This document shows positions 54,041-62,025 of a DNA stretch of 63,427 nt, piece after piece (position 1 is the stretch's first letter; each line of letters opens with the position of its first letter). A program made the translations under genes and the position numbers. This stretch comes from Lysobacteraceae bacterium (GTDB lineage: Bacteria; Pseudomonadota; Gammaproteobacteria; Xanthomonadales; BQJN01): contig BQJN01000007.1 of NCBI GenBank assembly GCA_021604725.1, positions 1 to 63,427 on the forward strand, in the 5' to 3' direction. The notes below the pieces were generated by a model. That model saw nothing but the letters and a program-made list of their open reading frames with translations, had not been told where the DNA came from and made no database searches.

Positions 54041-56848
54041 TTGCCCAAAGCGCTCGCCAGTTGGCCGGTGCGGTATATCGACCGCCGGCTTGGCTTGCCC
54101 AGCAGCCAGGTTCACAGCCTTTGTTTCGATCATGAGGGTTTGATGTGGGCCGCCGGGCCCGCTGGGCTCGTTTCATATGATGGAAGTCGCGTCAGGTCCT
54201 ATACCGTTGATGATGGCCTGTCACGACTTGGGCTAAGAGCGGTCGCGCCTGTTGGTCGCGATACCCTTTGGATCGGTAGCGACAACGGTGTGGATTGCCT
54301 TCGAAACGGTCGTATTCGTCCGCTGGTCGACGAATGGCCGTTTGGCATGGTGGACGACATCGTGGTCGGTCCGGATGGCAATGTGTGTCTGTCGACCGCG
54401 GCGGGGCTGGTTCACTGGAGCGAAAAGACTGGTCTGATCAAGCCGCAGGCACCTGAGTCTGGCGCTGAGGTGATTCGTGCCTTGGCGGTTGACGATGAGG
54501 GAACGGTGTGGGCGGCTACCGGCGCAGGCCTGGTCGCGTTCTACCCAAGGCTTAGTCAACAACCAATGATCGTTGTTGCCGATGACCCGGGCATCGTTTG
54601 TCTTTGCGCCCTGCCAGACAGCGGGGTCATGTATTTCAATCGTGCCGGTGTCTCTTTACTCGGCCGCAATGGCAAAGTCACTCGCATTTCAACCACCGTC
54701 GATCAACATGTTGTGCGCAGCATGCGCCTTCGAGACGACATCATTTGGCTTGGCACCGACGATGGGCTTATTCGCGGCAGGCTAAAGGACAACCGTTGCG
54801 AGGGTTTGCTGGTCAGTCAAATTTCTTCGCCTATCAATGCAATCACCTTTGATTCCTTTGGCAACCTGTGGGCGGCTACCGAGCGCTTGGGGGTGGCCAA
54901 GGTCAGCCTGCTGAATCGGTTGATACAACGTGTTCCGATTCCAGATGTTGGTGCCATCCTGTGTGTGAAGAGGATCGCGGATGGCTTGTTTGTCGGTGGA
55001 GACGGCTTCTCGAGCAGAATTGAGGACAAGTCTGAACAAACGGTTAGAGAGGAGGCACTGGCTACCGACAAAGTTTGGGACATGATTGCAGTACCTGGGG
55101 GCGAAGCGGTGGCGACCGACCTGGGGCTCAAGGTATCGAAAGACGGTACACCGTTTCGTCGCTTTGAGTCGGAGCTTCGCGTTCTAAAACACCCCTGTCG
55201 TTGCCTTGCCATGGCCGACGGCTTGTTGTGGTGCGGATCGATATTTGGCCTGGCGTCGGTCGATCTCGACAGTGGCGAGGCCAAAGAAGTTTGCCCGCCC
55301 GGTTCGGCGCATATGGGCTATGTCTATACCCTGGCCATCGATGCCGAAGATTGTATATGGGTCGGCACCTTGGGCAACGGTGTTTGGCTGTTGCGAGCGG
55401 GCCGGCTGCGGCGAGTGATTTGCGAGACACCTCTGGAACAGGCGAATGTGTTCGCTATTGCCCACACCGACGGTGGTCGAACTGCCATGCTGTCAGGGCG
55501 TTTTCTCTTGATCTTCAAAGACTATGCTCACGTCCATACCTTCGAAATTGGTTCTGACCCCGTGTTGGGGTGGGCGCTGACCTGGGAAGGCCAGGATCGC
55601 CTGTGGGTTGGTAGTTCTGATGGTCTGTTGCTGGTCAATGCGGAAAACGGAGAAATCGTCCGTCATGTAAACGCCCTTCTGGGTAAAGAGAATTGGGAGT
55701 TTACGACCAGTCGGAGCCTGCTCCTCCACAAGCAAACATTGTGGTGTGGGCTCAACTCGGGTTTGGTTACGGTTGATGGTGAACGGATTCGAGACCTCAG
55801 AGCCTCGCCGAGGGTGAGGTTGTCGAAACTGGAATGGCAGTCAGCCAAAGTGATGAGCGATGGTGGGCGCATCCGCGTCAAGCACGGACAGTGGTTTGTT
55901 ACCGTCTCAGTATATTGCGCCTGGTACATCGACGAAGAGAATCTGCGTTTTCGCTACCGCTTGGTGGGTTTCAATCGACAGTGGTTGCCGATGACCGAAT
56001 TAGCATACGTGCAGTTCAACAGTTTGCCGCCAGGCGAGTACCAATTGGAAGCTCAGGCCTATTCACCATTGGTGGGCTGGGGCCCAGTGGCGGTCGTTGC
56101 CGATTTCGAGGTGACAGCGCCGGTTTGGCCAACACGCTGGCTGTCGGGGCCAATCTGGCTATTGCGAAACGCACTGCGAATGGCTTCAGCCAAGTCTCGC
56201 AATATCGAGTTGCAAGCAGAGAACCAAATGTTGGAAGAGGTTGTGGTCGCGCGAACAGTAGATCTTAAACGCGCCAATGACCGCCTCGGAAAACTAAATT
56301 CAGAGCTGGAACAACGCTCGTTGACCGACCCTCTCACCACCGTCGCAAACCGACGATATTTCGATCAACTGCTGGATGACGAGTGGCATCGCCTGGCGGT
56401 TCGAAATCGCCCCATGGCCGTGGTGCTTTTGGACATAGACCATTTCAAGGCATTCAATGATCACTATGGACACCTGGCCGGCGACCGTTGTCTGGTTGAT
56501 GTCGCCAATTGCCTGCGGGAGCTGTTACGACGCAACAAGGAGTTGGTGGCCAGGTATGGCGGTGAGGAGTTCGCTGTCGTTTTGTCCGAATGTGATCTGG
56601 ATGAGGCCAAGGCGACCGCCGAGCGGTTACGTGAGGGCATTGTCAACCTGGGCATTATTCATGAAAAAACTGAGCTTGGCTGTGTTTCAGCGAGCTTCGG
56701 GGTCGCGGTGATGCGACCGGACGGCGATCAGCCTACGGTGCAACTGGTTCAGGCTGCGGACGAGGCGCTGTATTGTGCCAAGGAAAATGGTCGTAATCAG
56801 GTCTGCGTGTGGCCGAAGCACTGTTCAAAAAGTATTGCGAATCGTTAA
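54041..56848 (+). CDS. Two-component-propeller/Y_Y_Y protein with GGDEF domain, no visible export signal
   Basis: A 935-aa protein started by TTG 54041 (AGGA 7 bp upstream). About 14 regulator-propeller repeats fill residues about 10-590 (for example GLWWAAGPAGLVSY-type blades; LWIGSDNGVDCL). A Y_Y_Y Ig-like domain follows (about 610-695), then a short coiled coil and a diguanylate cyclase domain (about 760-925) with active-site GGEEF near 840. The I-site position reads RNKE instead of RxxD. Proteins of this type normally sense periplasmic signals, but there is no signal peptide, and the usual membrane helix is replaced by the weakly hydrophobic WLSGPIWLLRNALRMA. Confidence 0.88.
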   Translation: MPKALASWPVRYIDRRLGLPSSQVHSLCFDHEGLMWAAGPAGLVSYDGSRVRSYTVDDGLSRLGLRAVAPVGRDTLWIGSDNGVDCLRNGRIRPLVDEWPFGMVDDIVVGPDGNVCLSTAAGLVHWSEKTGLIKPQAPESGAEVIRALAVDDEGTVWAATGAGLVAFYPRLSQQPMIVVADDPGIVCLCALPDSGVMYFNRAGVSLLGRNGKVTRISTTVDQHVVRSMRLRDDIIWLGTDDGLIRGRLKDNRCEGLLVSQISSPINAITFDSFGNLWAATERLGVAKVSLLNRLIQRVPIPDVGAILCVKRIADGLFVGGDGFSSRIEDKSEQTVREEALATDKVWDMIAVPGGEAVATDLGLKVSKDGTPFRRFESELRVLKHPCRCLAMADGLLWCGSIFGLASVDLDSGEAKEVCPPGSAHMGYVYTLAIDAEDCIWVGTLGNGVWLLRAGRLRRVICETPLEQANVFAIAHTDGGRTAMLSGRFLLIFKDYAHVHTFEIGSDPVLGWALTWEGQDRLWVGSSDGLLLVNAENGEIVRHVNALLGKENWEFTTSRSLLLHKQTLWCGLNSGLVTVDGERIRDLRASPRVRLSKLEWQSAKVMSDGGRIRVKHGQWFVTVSVYCAWYIDEENLRFRYRLVGFNRQWLPMTELAYVQFNSLPPGEYQLEAQAYSPLVGWGPVAVVADFEVTAPVWPTRWLSGPIWLLRNALRMASAKSRNIELQAENQMLEEVVVARTVDLKRANDRLGKLNSELEQRSLTDPLTTVANRRYFDQLLDDEWHRLAVRNRPMAVVLLDIDHFKAFNDHYGHLAGDRCLVDVANCLRELLRRNKELVARYGGEEFAVVLSECDLDEAKATAERLREGIVNLGIIHEKTELGCVSASFGVAVMRPDGDQPTVQLVQAADEALYCAKENGRNQVCVWPKHCSKSIANR

Positions 56849-58086
56849 ACGCTGACCAGGTAGCCAATGAGAATGGCACCGATGGCGACCGGAACCACAA
56901 AGCGCAGCCATGGCAACAGTACACTGGCCCGTGACCCAAGCTCTTCACCGGCCTGCAATCTGGGGACACCCCAACCAAAGGCAATCACAGCCATCAGGCA
57001 GCCGAACATCAGCATGCCCGAACCAAAGATCAAATCCAGTGTTCCAATGAGTTCAGGGTTGACTGCGGGGGGGATGGCTGCGATCGCCAGCGCGCCACAA
57101 CTGACACCGATGGCGTGGTTCTTCAGCTTTGGTACGTGTGCCTTCAATTCGTGCTGAACCACCTCCATGGCAGCGAGGCTGGACAGAAAGGCTACGGCGC
57201 CGAGGGCTAAAAGGAACAACAAGCCCAAAACCGGGCCTGACGCCATCTCGGCAAATAATTGCGGCAGGGTGTTGAACAAAAGGCCAGGACCTGCCGCCAT
57301 ATTCAGTCCCAGAGCCAGCACCGCCGGCACGATGAACAGGCTGGCCATGATAGCCGCACCGACGTCACCGAAGGCAGTCCAGCCCGCGGTTTTGGCCAGT
57401 GATTGGTCCTTGTTCAAATAACTGCCATACATGACGTACAGTGTGCCGCCGAGACCCAGGGAAAAGCAGGCCTGGCCCATTGCGGCAAAAACTTCAGTGG
57501 CACCGATAGCGGAAAAATCCGGCTTCAGGAATTCGGCCATCGCCTCGGTCGCCCCGTCCAGAGTCCAGGCGCGAACGGCAAGCGCCACCATTGCCAACAG
57601 GAAGAACGGAACAATGACGCGACTGACCGCCTCAATGCCGCGCTTTAGTCCGCGACTCAACACCCAGTAGGTGCAGACTACAATCAAACCGGTCGCGGCA
57701 ATCGTTGGCCAGTTCGACTGGGCTTTCCAATTGAATGTGACAGCGACTGATGTGGTCAGAATTTGACCAATGACGACCACGTAGTAGGAGTCCGCCATGA
57801 ACACGGCAAACACCAGCACCCAGCCGATCACCGCGCCGAATCGGTGCCCCAGTGTTCGCTGGTAGGCATTGACCGGACCTGATCGCAGGCCTCGGCCCAA
57901 ACCCCATTCAGCCATGATGGCGGGCATGGCGAGGAACACCAAAAAAACCAGGTAGATCAGAAGGAAAGCGCTACCCCCGTAGCTGCCCATCATGTACGGG
58001 AAGCGCCACACATTGCCGAGGCCGACGGCGACGCCGACCATGGTCAGGATTGCGCCCGCGGACGAGCTAAACCGTTCGCTGGGCAT
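56845..58086 (-). CDS. Sodium-dependent transporter, NSS (SNF) family
   Basis: A 413-aa polytopic protein starting MPSERFSSSAGAILTMVGVAVGLGNVWRFPYM, the hallmark of LeuT-like neurotransmitter:sodium symporters: unwound TM1 with GLGNVWRFPY, and TM6 region in GQACFSLGLGGTLYVMYGSY. It is on the short side, consistent with an 11-helix bacterial form. It probably imports an amino acid with Na+. It converges with the GGDEF gene (4-bp overlap). Confidence 0.9.
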   Translation of the reverse strand: MPSERFSSSAGAILTMVGVAVGLGNVWRFPYMMGSYGGSAFLLIYLVFLVFLAMPAIMAEWGLGRGLRSGPVNAYQRTLGHRFGAVIGWVLVFAVFMADSYYVVVIGQILTTSVAVTFNWKAQSNWPTIAATGLIVVCTYWVLSRGLKRGIEAVSRVIVPFFLLAMVALAVRAWTLDGATEAMAEFLKPDFSAIGATEVFAAMGQACFSLGLGGTLYVMYGSYLNKDQSLAKTAGWTAFGDVGAAIMASLFIVPAVLALGLNMAAGPGLLFNTLPQLFAEMASGPVLGLLFLLALGAVAFLSSLAAMEVVQHELKAHVPKLKNHAIGVSCGALAIAAIPPAVNPELIGTLDLIFGSGMLMFGCLMAVIAFGWGVPRLQAGEELGSRASVLLPWLRFVVPVAIGAILIGYLVSV

Positions 58087-58117
58087 CAGTCGTGCTTAAA
58101 GCAATCAGGCCGTCTGA

Positions 58118-58375
58118 TCACATCGTTCGTGTGTCTGGCTTGCCGCGCGCGTCGCCACTGTAGCAAGTCCCACCCATGGATGTTTCGTAGTCATGTTTCT
58201 TGCGGGCGTTGTTGCAATCGGCACGACTGTCGAACTGCATGCCACAGAACCAATGGCCGGGAACGGCACACTGTCCAACATAGATTCGATTGTATTTGCC
58301 CCGGTTGCCGCCGGTGCTGGCGCAGGCGCTGACGACCAGACAGGCCAATAGAGCGATTACGGTCATTCGAATCAT
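58118..58375 (-). CDS. Small Cys-rich lipoprotein
   Basis: An 85-aa protein. ATG 58375 has GGAGAG 6 bp upstream; ORFs starting earlier lack this. The lipobox is LVVSAC. The mature part holds four more Cys (GQCAVPGHWFCGMQFDSRADC and GTCYSG), probably two disulfides. Family not recognised. It sits between the NSS transporter and fumC, facing away from fumC. Confidence 0.7.
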   Translation of the reverse strand: MIRMTVIALLACLVVSACASTGGNRGKYNRIYVGQCAVPGHWFCGMQFDSRADCNNARKKHDYETSMGGTCYSGDARGKPDTRTM

Positions 58376-58568
58376 GCGGACTCTCCAGGTGATTGAGCGT
58401 GCATTGAGGTTAGCTTGTAGCGGCATGAGAGTCCACCGAAGTTGAACTCGGAATGCGGTTCGTAGTTTGCAAAAAATGCTCAATCAATGCGGCGCCAACA
58501 ATTCCGGTCCGGAGCCGATAACTGATATACTGCGCGGTTCCCTTTGATGAACACTTTGGAAACGGGTC

Positions 58569-59951
58569 ATGAGCGCATTTCGCACCGAAAAAGACAGCAT
58601 GGGTGAGCTTCAAGTGCCAGCCGAGGCACTGTACAAGGCACAGACGCAACGGGCGGTAAACAACTTTCCGATTAGCGGGCTGACCATGCCTCGTCAGTTC
58701 ATTCGCGCATTGGGTCTGATCAAGTCGGCGGCAGCCAAGGTCAACCAGGACCTCGGCTATCTGGATGCCGAGCGATCAGCGGCCATCCAATCGGTAGCGG
58801 CTGAGGTCGCGGCGGGCGATCATGACAGCCATTTCCCTATTGATGTATTTCAGACTGGCTCCGGTACATCGTCGAACATGAACAGCAATGAGGTGATTTC
58901 GACGCTGGCCAGTCGCATGGTGGCTGACGGCGTGCATCCGAATGATCACGTCAACATGGGCCAAAGCAGCAACGATGTGGTGCCAACGGCAATTCAGCTT
59001 GCCTCTAGTCTGGCTGTTCAAGAACAACTGCTGCCTGCACTTGACCACATGGTCGAGGTCATTGATCGGCGTGCCGAGGAGTTGGCTGATGTGGCCAAGA
59101 CTGGCCGCACCCATCTGATGGATGCCATGCCGGTGACGTTTGGTCAGGAACTGAAGTGCTGGAGTAGCCAGCTCTCGAGTGGCCGACAGCGTTTGCGCGA
59201 TAGCCTCAAGCGCATGACCGCCCTGCCGCAAGGAGGAACGGCTGTAGGTACGGGAATCAACGCGCATCCCGAGTTTGGACCTCGGATCGCCAGGCAGTTG
59301 ACCGAACTGACTGGGTTTGGCTTCACGTCAGCTGACAACCTGTTCGAAGGCATTAGCTCGCAGGATGTCTCGGTTGAAATGTCAGGTCAGCTGCGAACCA
59401 TTGCCTGCACCGTAATGAAGATTGCCAATGACCTTCGCTGGATGAATAGCGGGCCGCTGGCGGGCCTGAGTGAGATCGCCTTGCCGTCGCTGCAGCCAGG
59501 TAGTTCGATCATGCCGGGTAAGGTCAACCCGGTCATCCCGGAAGCGGCTGCCATGGTTTGTGCACAGGTGATCGGCAACGATGCCACGGTAACTGTGGCC
59601 GGTCAGTCCGGTAACTTCCAGCTCAATGTAATGTTGCCGGTAATCGCGCATAACCTGTTGCAAAGTATTGAAATTCTGGCCAACGCTGGACGTTGCCTTG
59701 CCGATTCGGCGATTGCCGGTTTTACTGTCAACCACGACAGCATTGCCAAGGCTCTGGAGCGCAACCCTATTTTGGTCACTGCACTCAACCCCGTAATCGG
59801 CTATGAAAAAGGCGCGGCCACGGCGAAAAAAGCCTATGCAGAAGGGCGACCCATCAAGGAAGTGGCGCTGCAGGAAACAGGGCTGTCAGCAGATGAGCTG
59901 GATCGATTGCTGGACCCCACGCCAATGACCCGAGGCGGCATTATTGAATAG
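58569..59951 (+). CDS. fumC: Class II fumarate hydratase
   Basis: A 460-aa cytoplasmic TCA-cycle enzyme interconverting fumarate and malate without an Fe-S cluster. Conserved segments: FQTGSGTSSNMNSNEVI (about 97-113), THLMDAMPVTFG with the catalytic-region His, and the fumarase/aspartase signature GSSIMPGKVNPV (about 311-322). The N-terminus TEKDSMGELQVPAEALYKAQTQRA is typical of FumC. The GGYDH-type C-terminus of some homologues is replaced by MTRGGIIE. A possible -10 TATACT lies at 58526-58531. It is monocistronic. Confidence 0.97.
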   Translation: MSAFRTEKDSMGELQVPAEALYKAQTQRAVNNFPISGLTMPRQFIRALGLIKSAAAKVNQDLGYLDAERSAAIQSVAAEVAAGDHDSHFPIDVFQTGSGTSSNMNSNEVISTLASRMVADGVHPNDHVNMGQSSNDVVPTAIQLASSLAVQEQLLPALDHMVEVIDRRAEELADVAKTGRTHLMDAMPVTFGQELKCWSSQLSSGRQRLRDSLKRMTALPQGGTAVGTGINAHPEFGPRIARQLTELTGFGFTSADNLFEGISSQDVSVEMSGQLRTIACTVMKIANDLRWMNSGPLAGLSEIALPSLQPGSSIMPGKVNPVIPEAAAMVCAQVIGNDATVTVAGQSGNFQLNVMLPVIAHNLLQSIEILANAGRCLADSAIAGFTVNHDSIAKALERNPILVTALNPVIGYEKGAATAKKAYAEGRPIKEVALQETGLSADELDRLLDPTPMTRGGIIE

Positions 59952-60028
59952 CCGCATGTCAACTGACATCACGCGGATGTGTGGACGGGCGTGTTGTGCT
60001 GCGTTATAACCGCTTGTCACATTCGGAA

Positions 60029-60058
60029 TTCGCAACTGTGCGAATGCCTTCGTATAAT
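60029..60058 (+). promoter_or_regulatory. Putative promoter with palindromic operator upstream of the duplicated-domain protein
   Basis: A perfect TATAAT (60053-60058) is preceded by the palindrome TTCGCAACTGTGCGAA (60029-60044; arms TTCGCA/TGCGAA), which covers the place of the -35. No good -35 is seen, so an activator or repressor at the palindrome is plausible. The ATG is at 60125. Confidence 0.5.
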
Positions 60059-60124
60059 GCATCGTTCGACCAAATACGAAATGGGTCGTAAGCCGAGTCC
60101 GGTCGATACCCAGAGCAAAACACC

Positions 60125-61483
60125 ATGAACATGACTAAATCAATTCAAATATTAGCGGCTGCTGTGACCGCGCTGTTCCTGTCCGCGTCGGTGCTGGCAC
60201 AAGAAGGCACCGTTCAAATTGACGTTTCAGCTGAAGACTTGTTGAGTGGCAAGGCCGATGAGGTATTGCAACAAGCCGGTGCACAAGCCTCTATTGAAGG
60301 TCGCCCGGTTAGCGTTACCGCGCCATCATACTGGCGCGAAATGGTCGAAGAGCAGCTGAACCAAGGTGCTGGCGATGATGCCCTGACGATAAACTATCGC
60401 GAGACCTTTATTGAAAGCGTCATCGTCCGCTTGGGTGCGCTTGGCCAAAGCGAAAGCGCGCAGGCTCAGGCTGAAGCCGCAGCCGAGGAAGAAGTGATCC
60501 AGGCGGCGCCGCCGCCAGTTGTCGATATTCAGCCGGAACGGCCTCAGGTAGCTTTTGAGCGGCCGACTGCAACGCTGGAGCCAGAGGCAGCTTCCGCCGT
60601 CGATGACGTGCAGCAGACCACTGAGCAGGCCGTTAACGGTGCCAACAGTGCACTGCGTCCGTCGCTTGAATTGGCATTGAGTGAAACAGCGATCGCTCAG
60701 CCACCGGCTTCAAACGGCAGCGAGAGCGTGGCTGAAGAGGCCGTGGAAGCGATTGAAGAAGAAGTAGTAGATGAGCCACCCGTCGCCGTTGAAGAGGTGG
60801 CCGTTGAGGAACCTGCGGTTGAGGAACCTGCGGTTGTCGAGCAGGACACTGAAGTTGTAGCTTCGCAGCCCGCCGACACCGTCAGTGACGAGATTGAAGA
60901 CGATACTGGATTCACCACTGATCAGGCCCGCGACAGCCTGGAGCGTCGACTCAACAGCGGTCGAACCATAAACAACAGCCTGCGCCCCGATCAGCTGCGC
61001 CCTGGTGATCAGCTATTTAGAACCGGTGGTGTAATCGCCGTGGTTCGTCGATCTCAGCTGCGCAATAGCGCCTACTGGTTGGATGGCGAGGTTGACTTGG
61101 AGCGAGACGAGATTCGTTTCCTGCAGCCTGGCAAGTACGAAGTGCGACGCCTGCTGGACGATGAGGAAGATACAGAGGTTGCGGTCGTCACTGAGGAGGC
61201 GCCGGAAGAGCTGGTAGAAACGGCTCAATTCACCGACAACCTGGAAGAGCGTACTCGCATGGAGCAGCTATACAACGGGGGCAACCCGATTGAGCAATCC
61301 GTTTCAACCAACCGTCTGCTGAAGGATGACATGCTGTATGTCGGCGACTCGCTTATCGTTGTCGTTCGCCGCACCCGGGTTCGTCTTGAGCGGTATTGGT
61401 TGGAAGGAGAGATTGACCTGTCCATGGAGGAGCTGAGCAAGCAGGGTAACCGCAAATACCGTGTGAGCCGCGACGTCCGGTAA
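60125..61483 (+). CDS. Exported protein with acidic low-complexity centre and two C-terminal repeats
   Basis: A 452-aa protein with a signal peptide (to about SVLAQ). Residues about 25-110 form a small domain (ESVIVRLGALGQ). Residues about 110-260 are Ala/Glu/Val-rich low complexity, including VEEVAVEEPAVEEPAVVEQD. The C-terminal part is an internal duplication: residues about 275-345 (LNSGRTINNSLRPDQLRPGD through YWLDGEVDLERDEI) and about 380-450 (YNGGNPIEQSVSTNRLLKDD through YWLEGEIDLSMEEL) align closely. No family recognised; a surface or peptidoglycan-associated role is possible. Confidence 0.7.
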   Translation: MNMTKSIQILAAAVTALFLSASVLAQEGTVQIDVSAEDLLSGKADEVLQQAGAQASIEGRPVSVTAPSYWREMVEEQLNQGAGDDALTINYRETFIESVIVRLGALGQSESAQAQAEAAAEEEVIQAAPPPVVDIQPERPQVAFERPTATLEPEAASAVDDVQQTTEQAVNGANSALRPSLELALSETAIAQPPASNGSESVAEEAVEAIEEEVVDEPPVAVEEVAVEEPAVEEPAVVEQDTEVVASQPADTVSDEIEDDTGFTTDQARDSLERRLNSGRTINNSLRPDQLRPGDQLFRTGGVIAVVRRSQLRNSAYWLDGEVDLERDEIRFLQPGKYEVRRLLDDEEDTEVAVVTEEAPEELVETAQFTDNLEERTRMEQLYNGGNPIEQSVSTNRLLKDDMLYVGDSLIVVVRRTRVRLERYWLEGEIDLSMEELSKQGNRKYRVSRDVR

Positions 61484-61508
61484 CCGTACAAAACAAACTG
61501 TTGGTGGC

Positions 61509-62025
61509 CTAGGGAAGCTCTGATTAATTCGAATATGGCTCTGGCCTACAGAGCAGTTCGCAATCAAGGCTTGGCTCCGAAAGCATGCTCACTGCCTGGT
61601 GAGGAGGCATAACGAAGAGTGCGGGCTGCTCTTAAGGCCCCGTAGGGCGTGGCCTGAAGCGCACATCTGCGTTGTTCCATTCCTTGCCAAGGGTGAGCCG
61701 GATTCCGAGCGAGTGCCCCAAGGCACTCGATCCCGGCGAACGACCCACCAGGGATGGTGGGGCTGGGGGGTGCTACGAAGCATCTTCGTTTCGCCATGGA
61801 TGGCAACCAACTTCTTTACGACGAGGTCGCCATCGAGGGATTTGGAGCTGCCATCCGTGGCGCATCGTTTGAGCCTCAATGTAACCCCGGCCCAGCCGTC
61901 CCTGGCTGGTCGTTCACCACCAGCAGCGTGCCCTAATGGCACCCTGCATCGACGGTGGCTCACCCCAGCAGCTGCACGCTTGAGGTCACGCAGAGCCACA
62001 CTCGCATTAATCAGAGCTTCCCTAG
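61509..62025. mobile_element. 517-bp MITE-like element with 35-bp terminal inverted repeats
   Basis: The left end (61509-61543) starts CTAGGGAAGCTCTGATTAAT; the right end (61991-62025) is its inverse with three mismatches over 35 bp. No transposase or other credible ORF lies inside, so it would need one supplied in trans. The interior holds two family A repeats in inverted orientation (61709-61806 plus, about 61849-61955 minus). The right end contains the stop codon of parE. The outer CTAG may be part of the terminus or a short target duplication. Confidence 0.75.
61709..61955. repeat. Inverted pair of family A repeats inside the MITE-like element
   Basis: The plus copy (61709-61806) has stem 1 GAGTGCC/GGCACTC and stem 2 CCCACCA/TGGTGGG around the constant CGGCGAACGACC. 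The minus copy (about 61849-61955) has stem 2 CCAGCC/GGCTGG and the variant linker GTGAACGACC. The two together can also pair with each other over the central part. Confidence 0.75.
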
